Shown piece after piece: positions 55,872 through 63,377 of a DNA stretch of 64,000 nucleotides. This stretch comes from Treponema vincentii. Its GTDB lineage: Bacteria; Spirochaetota; Spirochaetia; Treponematales; Treponemataceae. The notes beneath the pieces are model-generated. The model saw nothing but the letters and a program-made list of their open reading frames with translations, was not told where the DNA came from and searched no databases. The DNA is taken from positions 1,922,001-1,986,000 of the forward strand of contig NZ_CP048020.1 of assembly GCF_010365865.1 (NCBI RefSeq). The letters run 5' to 3'. Every line of letters begins with the position of its first letter. Positions within the stretch are counted from its first letter, which is position 1. A program made the translations under genes and the position numbers.

Positions 55872-55991
55872 ATGCGTAAGCATAAAAAAAGACCGCCCGA
55901 AAGGACGGTCTTGGTTCTAGCGATTATTGGTTCTATCTTGGCAATAGTCAATAGCTTGCTAGAGTTAATCAAAAACCTGCTTAATCGTTAG
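55872..55991 (+). CDS. Small hydrophobic peptide (39 residues)
   Basis: The peptide has a basic N-terminus (MRKHKKRPPERT), a single membrane helix (VLVLAIIGSILAIVNSLLEL) and a basic end (IKNLLNR). It is well expressed in appearance: AAGGAGG site 8 bases upstream and a consensus promoter. The first codons also form a hairpin (AGACCG/CGGTCT, 55890-55911). It resembles small membrane toxins of type I toxin-antitoxin systems or a prophage-encoded superinfection/holin-like peptide, but I cannot assign it to a family. Confidence 0.55.
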   Translation: MRKHKKRPPERTVLVLAIIGSILAIVNSLLELIKNLLNR

Positions 55992-56008
55992 CCGCGGTTA
56001 AACAGAGT

Positions 56009-56031
56009 GGAAGCCCTTCGGGGCTTCCTTT
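56009..56031 (+). terminator. Rho-independent terminator
   Basis: GGAAGCCC (56009-56016), loop TTCG, GGGCTTCC (56021-56028), then TTT. A stable 8-bp stem 17 bases after the 39-residue peptide gene. Confidence 0.8.
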
Positions 56032-56062
56032 AAAACTATATCTACTTTTAAGGGGTTAGTCA

Positions 56063-56164
56063 ATGAGTAATACAAAACTAGTCAAAGTCTTAAACGTCGT
56101 CTTAGTCGTATTTATCGTAGTTACGGCTATAAGTATCGTCGTTAAAGTTATCAATTTCTTTTAA
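56063..56164 (+). CDS. Small membrane peptide (33 residues)
   Basis: MSNTKLVKVLNVVLVVFIVV and a further hydrophobic stretch TAISIVVKVINFF. An AAGGGG site lies 7 bases before the ATG. A single membrane segment with a basic N-terminal part. The HTH gene follows 11 bases after its stop. Function unknown; small membrane peptides are frequent at prophage ends. Confidence 0.5.
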   Translation: MSNTKLVKVLNVVLVVFIVVTAISIVVKVINFF

Positions 56165-56175
56165 GGGAGTCCGCC

Positions 56176-56358
56176 ATGCTGTATTCAGTTACGCAGGCAG
56201 CCGAACTGAAAAACGTTTCTCCCGTCTATTTACGAAAATGGGCAAGAGAAAATGGCTGTCAGAAAGTCGGCTGGTCTTTCTTACTTTCCGATGAGGACTT
56301 GAAAAAGTTTGACGAAAGGAACCGGCAGGTAGGGAAGCCTAAAAAGATAACCAATTAA
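56176..56358 (+). CDS. Small helix-turn-helix DNA-binding protein
   Basis: A 60-residue protein with an excisionase/MerR-type winged HTH (YSVTQAAELKNVSPVYLRKW, ARENGCQKVGWSFLLSDEDL). Proteins of this form direct excision or regulate phage genes. AAGGGAG lies 7 bases before the ATG. It is the last plus-strand gene before the convergent tail-lysis module, so it may belong to the prophage control region. Confidence 0.7.
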   Translation: MLYSVTQAAELKNVSPVYLRKWARENGCQKVGWSFLLSDEDLKKFDERNRQVGKPKKITN

Positions 56359-56388
56359 AAATGGAAGGGGGGCGGGTATTACTCGCCT

Positions 56389-56763
56389 CTACTTTTTTAC
56401 AATTAGGTATATTGTTCCACCAATAATAACGCTAGTTAAGATTACAATTACCCCCGTCTGGATTTTCGAGGATATTTGAGATTTCTTGTATTGTTGTGAT
56501 AAGGTCTTGTAAGATTGCTCTACTGTCTCTAATGATTGTTTCTGCCTCGTCAGTTTCTGCTCTGCCTCTTGTAATAATTTCTCTGACTTTACTAAGCTGG
56601 TCTGTAAGTTGCTGATTTTCATTTCTAGCAAGCTCAAGTTCTTGTCGAGCTGCCTGCAATATTCCATTGCTTTTGTAAGTTGAAAATTGACGTCCTGCGA
56701 ATAAACCGGCGACGAAAATAAGAAGAATAAAAACGATATAGAAAATATTATTTTTCTGTCCAT
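56389..56763 (-). CDS. Prophage envelope protein with signal peptide, coiled coil and C-terminal helix (spanin candidate A)
   Basis: A 124-residue protein: signal peptide (KIIFSISFLFFLFSSPVYSQ), a long coiled coil (residues about 30-100, LSLLEMKISNLQTSLVKSEK, LETVEQSYKTLSQQYKK) and a C-terminal membrane helix (GVIVILTSVIIGGTIYLIVKK). GAGGG lies 7 bases upstream of ATG 56763, which overlaps the holin-like gene's end by 16 bases. No lipobox cysteine. Tethered coiled coils of this sort may bridge the envelope as spanins do, but the family is not recognised. It overlaps candidate B in another frame for about 330 bases. Confidence 0.6.
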   Translation of the reverse strand: MDRKIIFSISFLFFLFSSPVYSQDVNFQLTKAMEYCRQLDKNLSLLEMKISNLQTSLVKSEKLLQEAEQKLTRQKQSLETVEQSYKTLSQQYKKSQISSKIQTGVIVILTSVIIGGTIYLIVKK

Positions 56764-56794
56764 TGATAACCCTCAATAAATTTTTGAACAACAT
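56432..56794 (-). CDS. Rz-like inner-membrane spanin candidate (spanin candidate B), overlapping frame
   Basis: About 120 residues: an N-terminal membrane helix (NIFYIVFILLIFVAGLFAG) then a periplasmic coiled coil (LQAARQELELARNENQQLTD, IITRGRAETDEAETIIRDS). This is the topology of Rz-type i-spanins that fuse inner and outer membranes at phage lysis. The frame lies within the holin end and candidate A, in a different reading frame. ATG 56794 has GGAGG only 2 bases away; TTG 56791 would give 5. Either a true embedded gene or a shadow of candidate A; codon use looks plausible in both. Confidence 0.45.
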   Translation of the reverse strand: MLFKNLLRVINGQKNNIFYIVFILLIFVAGLFAGRQFSTYKSNGILQAARQELELARNENQQLTDQLSKVREIITRGRAETDEAETIIRDSRAILQDLITTIQEISNILENPDGGNCNLN

Positions 56795-56960
56795 TGCCTC
56801 CAATATAAATAAGAGAAACTCTTCCGAAAAAGAGTAGAATCAACTCTTGAGTGCTAGAAGCGACTTGAGTTGATAAAAACGAAAAAATGACTAAACCCAG
56901 CCAGACGAAAAATACAAAAAACTTTCTTGACTGAATTTTACGCGTTATATTTTTTATCAT
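56748..56960 (-). CDS. Holin-like small membrane protein
   Basis: A 70-residue protein with two hydrophobic segments (FFVFFVWLGLVIFSFLS and LILLFFGRVSLIYIGGNVV) and charged ends (MIKNITRKIQSRK, QWTEK). ATG 56960 overlaps the stop of the XhlA-like gene (ATGA) and has AGGA upstream; the longer frame to 56993 is less likely. Size, topology and position before the spanin candidates suit a phage holin. No endolysin gene is visible in the window. Confidence 0.6.
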   Translation of the reverse strand: MIKNITRKIQSRKFFVFFVWLGLVIFSFLSTQVASSTQELILLFFGRVSLIYIGGNVVQKFIEGYQWTEK

Positions 56961-57253
56961 TTTGGAATTCCTATTTTTGTTAAGAAATAACATACCGTCC
57001 CCGTGATAAAGAGTTTAAAAGTCGTATCCACGATAAATAGCCACCTATTCGATTTTTCTTGTAACGGTTGGAGTTCTAACGTTTTTATTCTTTTATCGTG
57101 AGAGTTGATAGCTTTCAAAAATTCCTCTTCTTTATTTTTTAAGTCGTCTATATCCTTTTGTTGAAGCGCCGTTTTTAAGACTACGTTTTTTAATTCCATC
57201 AAAGTTTGTTCTATAACACTTAAACGATATTCAATAGCTGAAACATTTTCCAT
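56957..57253 (-). CDS. XhlA-like phage protein
   Basis: A 98-residue protein: coiled-coil N-terminus (IEYRLSVIEQTLMELKNVVL, DDLKNKEEEFLKAINSHDKR) and one C-terminal membrane helix (WLFIVDTTFKLFITGTVCYF). This matches the haemolysin XhlA type of phage lysis accessory protein. The stop overlaps the holin-like start. Confidence 0.65.
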   Translation of the reverse strand: MENVSAIEYRLSVIEQTLMELKNVVLKTALQQKDIDDLKNKEEEFLKAINSHDKRIKTLELQPLQEKSNRWLFIVDTTFKLFITGTVCYFLTKIGIPK

Positions 57254-57280
57254 AAGATTCTACCTTTATATAAATAGTCT

Positions 57281-60200
57281 TTAGCTTATTTTAATAAACC
57301 CGTTTTCATCCCGATATAAAACATTTTGCTCCGGCGGTTTGCTAAAAGAAATATTAGGAATAATTACTTTCTGTGAAGGATTATATGTATTAAAGGTTGC
57401 ATTCTGCTGAGACGGCCACCATTTCGCAGAGCCATATCCGTCTTCATCAAGATTGGTTATATAACGGTTATACTGAATACTTTTTGCGCCACTTATTTTT
57501 TCAATAATATCCCCATTATTGCTATAAAGAGTAACTCTAACATTTATTGAGTCATTACCACCCCATTGCTCACATTTAATATATCTAATAGTAGTAGTTC
57601 CATAGATTCCATCAACTGAATGACCAGATGTTAAAGGAGTATCAATAAAATACTTATTATCCCATAGGAATCGAATCTCTTTCAAGGTAGTTATTTTTGG
57701 AAAAATATCAAAAGGATTATCCCCTTTATTCCATGAATATAAAAACTGTGGTGCAGGGGCTGGTCTGTTCAATACCTGAAACCCTTGACAATTTATTTCC
57801 CCTGAAAAAGTTGCGTTTCCATCGGGGCTAACCTCAAATATTTTCTTTCCTTTATTCTTTGCCAAAATACCAACATCTTTATTGATATTCAGTTCAAAAT
57901 CATTGGGATTACTACTATCGTTATCAATTTTTAATTTTTTTACTTCAAGGAAATTACCGAACGCATTATTGAACGCCAGAAACTGACAAAATAAAGCCCC
58001 AAACATTTGAGGTTCGCTTGAATACATATCGCCGCATTTTTCAAAATGGTCTTTAAGACAAGCCGTATACTCTTTTTGATATTGACTCTGCGGGTCTAGC
58101 TTTAACCATTCACTCCCAGTCCAACGATAACACCAACCTTTCTTATAGCTATCGGCATTGGAGGTCATTAAAATCCAGTCTCCAATATTCGCTGTATTAT
58201 TTCCGGTTTTACCACCATTGGTAATAAAAACTTGTTTACCATCTGGCGCGATATTAGAAGTACCAAGATATTTAGGGGTTTGAATCGCAATGGCGTTATT
58301 AGGATTATCCGAATCAATCATCCAATCGGCTTCGGTGTAATTCTTTACCGGATACCGCGGGTTTAAGTAGAGATATAAAACCTCCCGCTCGGTTAAAAGG
58401 CGGTTAAAGAAGATGAGGTTTGCAAGGGAGCCTACTGTAGATTCTGGTGGATTAAACTTTCCTTTTGCCATATCACAATGGCTATCATTCGATACCCAGT
58501 TGCTAAAATCGTTATCTTTTTTTACCTCCCCCATTTTAATACAATCGAGATATAGTATTTTTTTACAATACGTTTCTTGTAAATCCGTCATCACAACGAG
58601 GTGATGCCATCGATTATCAAAAATTTTTCCTTTTGGAATTTTTACGCTGAGGTTTACATTTGAGTCTTTATATATTGAAACCAAGAGGAATTGGTCAACC
58701 TTCCCATCTTTTGTTCCAAACCAGCTATAATCGTAGTCTCCATAATGCCACGGTCTATGAATTGAAGTTTGTTCTTGTACTTCATTCATTTTTATCCATC
58801 TGGAATGGCTCCATTGTTTTCCGACACCAATAAAGTTTTGTTTCGGCCTTGATAAGTATCCCTTATTAAAAGCAATTGTAGTACCTATGATATTATCTTT
58901 TATTCTTTCAAAGGTATCGCTTAAAAATCCATGTTGTTTATTTCCAGAACCGTCAACAACTGTTGTCCTATCTGCATCCGTGGATACATCCGCCATATCA
59001 TAATACGCAACCGGATTAAGCGGCATTACTGCGTTTAATAGTACCCATTTTTCTCCCGTCCAGCGGTATAGTTGCCCTTGGAAGGTACCTATCTGATTTT
59101 CATAGTCGCCGGTAGTTTCAAGCGATGGAAGTAATTTTGTAGAACCGTCTTTGCCAGGGGTTCCTTGTAATCCGCTTATTTTGCTTGAATTTCGATAAGA
59201 ATGAGATTTTACTTCAGCGGGAGTATATTCTGAAACTGCTTCCAGCTCATAAATATAGGCTGCGTTCAAAAATGTTTGTTTTTTTATAATTCGTGCGTTT
59301 AAGCTTCCCATGCCGCTTTCAGAAACTTTGACAAAAGACCCGACCGGATAATTTTGCTTTGATTTTAATTTTATTGCGTAGTCCGCGTATGAATAATAGT
59401 TACTGATATTCTTTACAAATTCTTTGATATCATTTTCATTATCAAGATACCGTATTTCATATTCTTTGGTTTTGTTTCCTCTAGTCGCCTTGGTAATATT
59501 ATCCGCTTTTTTAATATAGGCATTGCCATAGACGTCGAATTGCTTAATATATTTTTTAGTATTAGTAGTATTTTTTGCTTTCAATAATCCTTGCTTTCCG
59601 CAATTCTCTATAGTCAAAGTTATTCCTGTATCTTTTTTTATATCTTGTTTTATAATTTCAGTTACGAGTAATATATTTCCTTCCGTACTATCATACTTTA
59701 TATAATTCTCTTCTTTACCAAAAATAAAGCTATTCGGTTCAATTTCAATAGTGCATTTATCTTTATTATTACCCTTTTGCGTATCGGAGAAGATGAGCGT
59801 ATTTTCAAGATAAATTATTTCTTTCCATTTTCCTTCAACATTATTACACTCTTCCTCTTTTTTTGTTACGGTAATATTATCCAAAATGTTGCTTCCATTA
59901 AACTCTTGAGTTATTTTTCCAGCGGGAGGAATTTCAAACAATGGGTTGATAATAAAAAATCCATTATTATCAAAATCAAAAGCGTATCCCAATTCAAAAC
60001 AAAGTTGTTGAAGGACGTCCTGTATTTTATCTTTTTCTTCGAGTACGCAAAGAGTAATCGTTCTACTGTATAATTGATGTATCGGTTTATATGCCAATCC
60101 TGCTCTTGTCAAAAGGTATTGTATAATCTCCGCCGCTGGTTTTTTAATGAACGTTTTTTGTTCGCCAACCTCATTATTAAGTAATATTGATGGGGATACA

Positions 60201-60487
60201 ATCTCTAAAGATATTGGTTGATTTCGCTGCGTCTTTTGAAAATTAAAATCTTTACGCAAGAAACCGGTAAATATTTTTTTGCTTCCCTCTATAATTTCTG
60301 CCCTTATGTTTATATCCCCATAGATTTTTAAGTTATTCGCAATATCCGTATCAAAGGGTATTGTCAACCGTGCGGAATTCGTCGCCATTTGTAAATTGTT
60401 ATGGTATATTTCCGTTAATTCAAAGTTATCGATAATAATATCACTTTGTTTTGTTTTTGTACTTGAAAAATAAAATATTACTTTCAT
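57281..60487 (-). CDS. Phage tail-tip/receptor-binding protein with LamG-like domain
   Basis: A 1068-residue protein. Residues 1-430 resemble siphophage tail-tip (gp27/hub-like) proteins: FELTEIYHNNLQMATNSARL, LEEKDKIQDVLQQLCFELGY. A short collagen-like GLQGTPGKDGS (about 445) is followed by a concanavalin/LamG-like domain (about 490-715: VAYYDMADVSTDADRTTVVD, RWHHLVVMTDLQETYCKKIL, FNRLLTEREVLYLYLNPRYP). The rest includes a repeat GxIxxFEVSPDGNATFSGEI typical of tail fibres. AGGGAG precedes ATG 60487. It most likely binds the host surface. It lies directly after the tape measure gene, the usual place for tail-tip genes. Confidence 0.75.
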   Translation of the reverse strand: MKVIFYFSSTKTKQSDIIIDNFELTEIYHNNLQMATNSARLTIPFDTDIANNLKIYGDINIRAEIIEGSKKIFTGFLRKDFNFQKTQRNQPISLEIVSPSILLNNEVGEQKTFIKKPAAEIIQYLLTRAGLAYKPIHQLYSRTITLCVLEEKDKIQDVLQQLCFELGYAFDFDNNGFFIINPLFEIPPAGKITQEFNGSNILDNITVTKKEEECNNVEGKWKEIIYLENTLIFSDTQKGNNKDKCTIEIEPNSFIFGKEENYIKYDSTEGNILLVTEIIKQDIKKDTGITLTIENCGKQGLLKAKNTTNTKKYIKQFDVYGNAYIKKADNITKATRGNKTKEYEIRYLDNENDIKEFVKNISNYYSYADYAIKLKSKQNYPVGSFVKVSESGMGSLNARIIKKQTFLNAAYIYELEAVSEYTPAEVKSHSYRNSSKISGLQGTPGKDGSTKLLPSLETTGDYENQIGTFQGQLYRWTGEKWVLLNAVMPLNPVAYYDMADVSTDADRTTVVDGSGNKQHGFLSDTFERIKDNIIGTTIAFNKGYLSRPKQNFIGVGKQWSHSRWIKMNEVQEQTSIHRPWHYGDYDYSWFGTKDGKVDQFLLVSIYKDSNVNLSVKIPKGKIFDNRWHHLVVMTDLQETYCKKILYLDCIKMGEVKKDNDFSNWVSNDSHCDMAKGKFNPPESTVGSLANLIFFNRLLTEREVLYLYLNPRYPVKNYTEADWMIDSDNPNNAIAIQTPKYLGTSNIAPDGKQVFITNGGKTGNNTANIGDWILMTSNADSYKKGWCYRWTGSEWLKLDPQSQYQKEYTACLKDHFEKCGDMYSSEPQMFGALFCQFLAFNNAFGNFLEVKKLKIDNDSSNPNDFELNINKDVGILAKNKGKKIFEVSPDGNATFSGEINCQGFQVLNRPAPAPQFLYSWNKGDNPFDIFPKITTLKEIRFLWDNKYFIDTPLTSGHSVDGIYGTTTIRYIKCEQWGGNDSINVRVTLYSNNGDIIEKISGAKSIQYNRYITNLDEDGYGSAKWWPSQQNATFNTYNPSQKVIIPNISFSKPPEQNVLYRDENGFIKIS

Positions 60488-60488
60488 A

Positions 60489-62771
60489 TTATCTCCCTAA
60501 CCTTTCTGCGTTTTTAATTTCGTCTCTAATCTGTAGCGCAATCTCTCTTGCGTCTCCGTTCACATAGGAATGGTTATAATAAATATTGACGTAAATATCT
60601 TTGGCCGCCGTATAGCTTGCCCCCCGTGAAGAACTCTCTTTTTTTTCTTCTGATGATTTAGTTTTACCGTCTTCTAAGTCGCCAAGCCTATTAAAATGAA
60701 TTTCTGTGGCTTCTTGTAACCCTCTAAAGGGACGCCAACCGAAAATATTGATACTTTTTAATACTTGTACAATTTTGTTCCATATCCGAATGAAAAAATT
60801 ACCTACCGATTCGACCATCGTCATAAGAAAATTAACGACCGGCTTAATAATGTAGGTGTATAGAAATTTTAATATATTTGCAAAAAGTTCTAGTGCAACT
60901 TGGAAGATTTTTATAACGGGAGTCAGCTTCAAGAATACGCTAACGAGTTGCGACACTACGGTAATTATCGGGGTGATAATATCAAACAGAATGACTAATA
61001 CATCTAAGAATGGGGTTAAGATTTCATTTATAACGGAAAAAACCGGAAGTAATACCGCCCCGACAATTTCGCCGATTGAATGGAGAATAGAAACTAAAGG
61101 ACTAAATATTTCACTTACCAGAGGGGCGACTATTGTCGCCGCGACTGTCATAATTTCAGTAATACCATTGATAAACTTTTCAAATTCAGGACACGCTTTA
61201 GTCAAGGCGGCGATAAACTTACCGACTAACATAACGATTAAGCCAATCGGGTTACTCTCTAAGATGAGGGAGACAATTTCTCCCACTTCGCCAAGCGCTT
61301 TCAAAATTCCGGTAAATTTCGTTAATGCGGACGAACTTTTATTTGTTTGTTGTATAATTTCTCCTGTTGAGGAAGCAGAGGAAGAGCCTGTGTCGCTACT
61401 ACTTTCTTTGTGAACCGGCCGGTTCATAATATCGTTGACGGTATTTTTAAACTCGCCGATTTCTTTATTAAATTGTTTCCCTAAATCTTCCGTAGTCTTT
61501 TTATATGCGCCTACTGTTTCTTCCACACCATCTACTATACCGGTTCCAACATTTTTCCAACTATCTACAATTTTTTGAGTATCTACTTTCTCTGGTTTTT
61601 CAGACTTTACAAGTAGTTCTATTTGTGGAGCTTTTTCAATCTTTATAAGTTTTTCTTTCCCTAAAAATTCATTAACGGTATTGATTTTTTCAATAGCCCA
61701 GTTTATTTTATCCGTGAACCAACCGACAACATTATTGATGCCTTGAATAAAGAAATTGATTACCGCATTAAACGCCGCTTTGATTTCGTAACCAATCCAC
61801 TCGAAACCGGTCTTCAACGGTTCCCAAATGGTAGTACCAACCGCTTGTACAACGTTCCATAAGACCAACATCATATTTTTAAATATCGTTATGCTTAATT
61901 TCCCGACCGTTTTGAAGAAATTAACAAAACCTTCAATCGTGAAAAGACGCTTTAGTATTCCTTTTACTAAAGTAAATGAAGCAGTCGCAACTTCGGGTAG
62001 ATTTAAAAAAAGATTAGTTATTTTATCTGCGTTCGCTTCAAGAAAAGTATTGATATTTTCAAGTATGGGGAGCATTCCTTTCATACCTTCAAATTTTAAT
62101 GCGCCCGCTATACCGCCTAATTTTTCTTTAATGTCTCCGACAAGATTTCCGAATTGAGCTGTAACTCCCTTTAGTGTATTTTGTGAAAGACTTTCAGCGA
62201 ACCCGTTATACTTACTCGCAACAATATCGAGAGCTTCGCCATTCTTTAGTTGCTCTTCCGTTAAGTTCTTCATTTCGGGAATAAGTTCTCCTAGTTTTCC
62301 TTTTTGTCCCGATAAGGTTTTTGTTAAATTTTTAACATTGCTGTCTAAATCGCCAACACCTGCGCTGCTTAATTCAACCGCAGCTTTTAATACTTTTTTG
62401 ATTTCTTTTTCTTCATAACCCAACGAGGCGATATAGGCGGCTTGCCCTTGTAATATTTCGTCTCCATATATCGATTTCCCTTGTAATTTTCCGGTATAAT
62501 CAACAATGGATTTAAAACTTGCTTGGGTAAGTTTATTATTATTCCGTACTGCTTGAGATAACCGGTTAAGCGCTTCTTCTTGTACGCCATAGGCTTGCGT
62601 ACATTCATTTGAAAAATTGATAATTTTTTTAACGGCAAGGGCAGCTGTAACGGCAACGAACGCCCCTTTAAGTTTTCCGGCAATATCAGATAGTGAGGAT
62701 AAACCGTTCTGTGCTTGTGAAATTGCTTGCCCGTTATAGGTGCCGCCAATTCGATACGTAATACTCGCCAT
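60489..62771 (-). CDS. Phage tail tape measure protein
   Basis: A 760-residue protein that sets the tail length and channels DNA. N-terminal sequence LSSLSDIAGKLKGAFVAVTA and RLSQAVRNNNKLTQASFKSI belong to the tape-measure type; long helical stretches and hydrophobic segments (about 540-680) follow. AAGGA precedes ATG 62771. It lies between the G/GT chaperones and the tail-tip gene, exactly as in siphophages. Confidence 0.85.
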   Translation of the reverse strand: MASITYRIGGTYNGQAISQAQNGLSSLSDIAGKLKGAFVAVTAALAVKKIINFSNECTQAYGVQEEALNRLSQAVRNNNKLTQASFKSIVDYTGKLQGKSIYGDEILQGQAAYIASLGYEEKEIKKVLKAAVELSSAGVGDLDSNVKNLTKTLSGQKGKLGELIPEMKNLTEEQLKNGEALDIVASKYNGFAESLSQNTLKGVTAQFGNLVGDIKEKLGGIAGALKFEGMKGMLPILENINTFLEANADKITNLFLNLPEVATASFTLVKGILKRLFTIEGFVNFFKTVGKLSITIFKNMMLVLWNVVQAVGTTIWEPLKTGFEWIGYEIKAAFNAVINFFIQGINNVVGWFTDKINWAIEKINTVNEFLGKEKLIKIEKAPQIELLVKSEKPEKVDTQKIVDSWKNVGTGIVDGVEETVGAYKKTTEDLGKQFNKEIGEFKNTVNDIMNRPVHKESSSDTGSSSASSTGEIIQQTNKSSSALTKFTGILKALGEVGEIVSLILESNPIGLIVMLVGKFIAALTKACPEFEKFINGITEIMTVAATIVAPLVSEIFSPLVSILHSIGEIVGAVLLPVFSVINEILTPFLDVLVILFDIITPIITVVSQLVSVFLKLTPVIKIFQVALELFANILKFLYTYIIKPVVNFLMTMVESVGNFFIRIWNKIVQVLKSINIFGWRPFRGLQEATEIHFNRLGDLEDGKTKSSEEKKESSSRGASYTAAKDIYVNIYYNHSYVNGDAREIALQIRDEIKNAERLGR

Positions 62772-62798
62772 TCTTATTTTTCCTTTTCCTAACTATTT

Positions 62799-63367
62799 TT
62801 AAATTTGAGGCTGCTCATTCAGCTTTTCAAAAAAAACATTCTGAATCGCCATCAACGCACTCATTGTCTTTACCGGCTGCTCTGCGCTTCCGCCTGAAAA
62901 AGGTAAATGCAAAAACGAACCGGTTCGCCTGTCAACCGAAAATAAAAACATATCAAAAAAGATACGCCATTTAATAAAGAGGGCTTTTGTCTCTGGTTGT
63001 TCTAATGGGTCGCAGCCCCAGAATAATAACTTTGCAACTTGTCTTATTTCTGTTTCTTCCCAAGCCTCGATTGAAAAGGGATAGAATCAATCCAAACTTT
63101 TAAAATTTCCGTAAATAACGACGATGATTTTTTTAAGAATTGGTAAAGCGTTTTTCCATCAACTTCATTATCTTCGTCATCGGTAAAGGAAGAAGCTATA
63201 ACGCAAGAGGGGAATATTTTTTCCATAAGGTCAAAATTCTTTTTATCGTCATTTCCAAAACTACTAATCTCTTGCGTATTTGGTTCCCGTAATTCGATAA
63301 AATCCCCGTCCTCTAATTCGATTTTCGTTGTAAATATATATTTCTTTTCAGCTTCCGATATTCTCAT
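62799..63367 (-). CDS. Tail assembly chaperone GT fusion, made by -1 frameshift
   Basis: Translation starts as the 107-residue G protein (63367) and shifts to -1 at the slippery site 63080-63074, after residue 98. It then continues in the second frame (SIEAWEETEIRQVAKLLFWG, CDPLEQPETKALFIKWRIF) to a stop at 62799, giving about 189 residues. In lambda, gpG and gpGT chaperone tape-measure assembly in the same way. The T part has no independent start codon or ribosome binding site. The tape measure gene begins 27 bases after its stop. Confidence 0.75.
63044..63367 (-). CDS. Tail assembly chaperone G
   Basis: A 107-residue acidic protein (ISEAEKKYIFTTKIELEDGD, NTQEISSFGNDDKKNFDLME) in the place where siphophages encode gpG, between the tail tube and tape measure genes. 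It ends at TAA 63044 if no frameshift occurs. GGAGAAC precedes ATG 63367. Assignment is by position, size and the frameshift signal near its end. Confidence 0.75.
   Translation of the reverse strand: MRISEAEKKYIFTTKIELEDGDFIELREPNTQEISSFGNDDKKNFDLMEKIFPSCVIASSFTDDEDNEVDGKTLYQFLKKSSSLFTEILKVWIDSIPFQSRLGKKQK
63074..63080 (-). promoter_or_regulatory. Slippery heptamer for -1 ribosomal frameshifting
   Basis: On the minus strand the bases are C CCT TTT in the zero frame (codons 97-98, CCT and TTT), a perfect X XXY YYZ site. Slipping back one base leads straight into the open T frame. Confidence 0.75.
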
Positions 63368-63377
63368 TTGTTCTCCT

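Noticed and set aside
62799..63367. Sequencing error as the cause of the G/T frame change
   Set aside because: The shift is -1 at a perfect slippery heptamer at the position known for tail chaperones, whereas all suspected errors in the window are +1.
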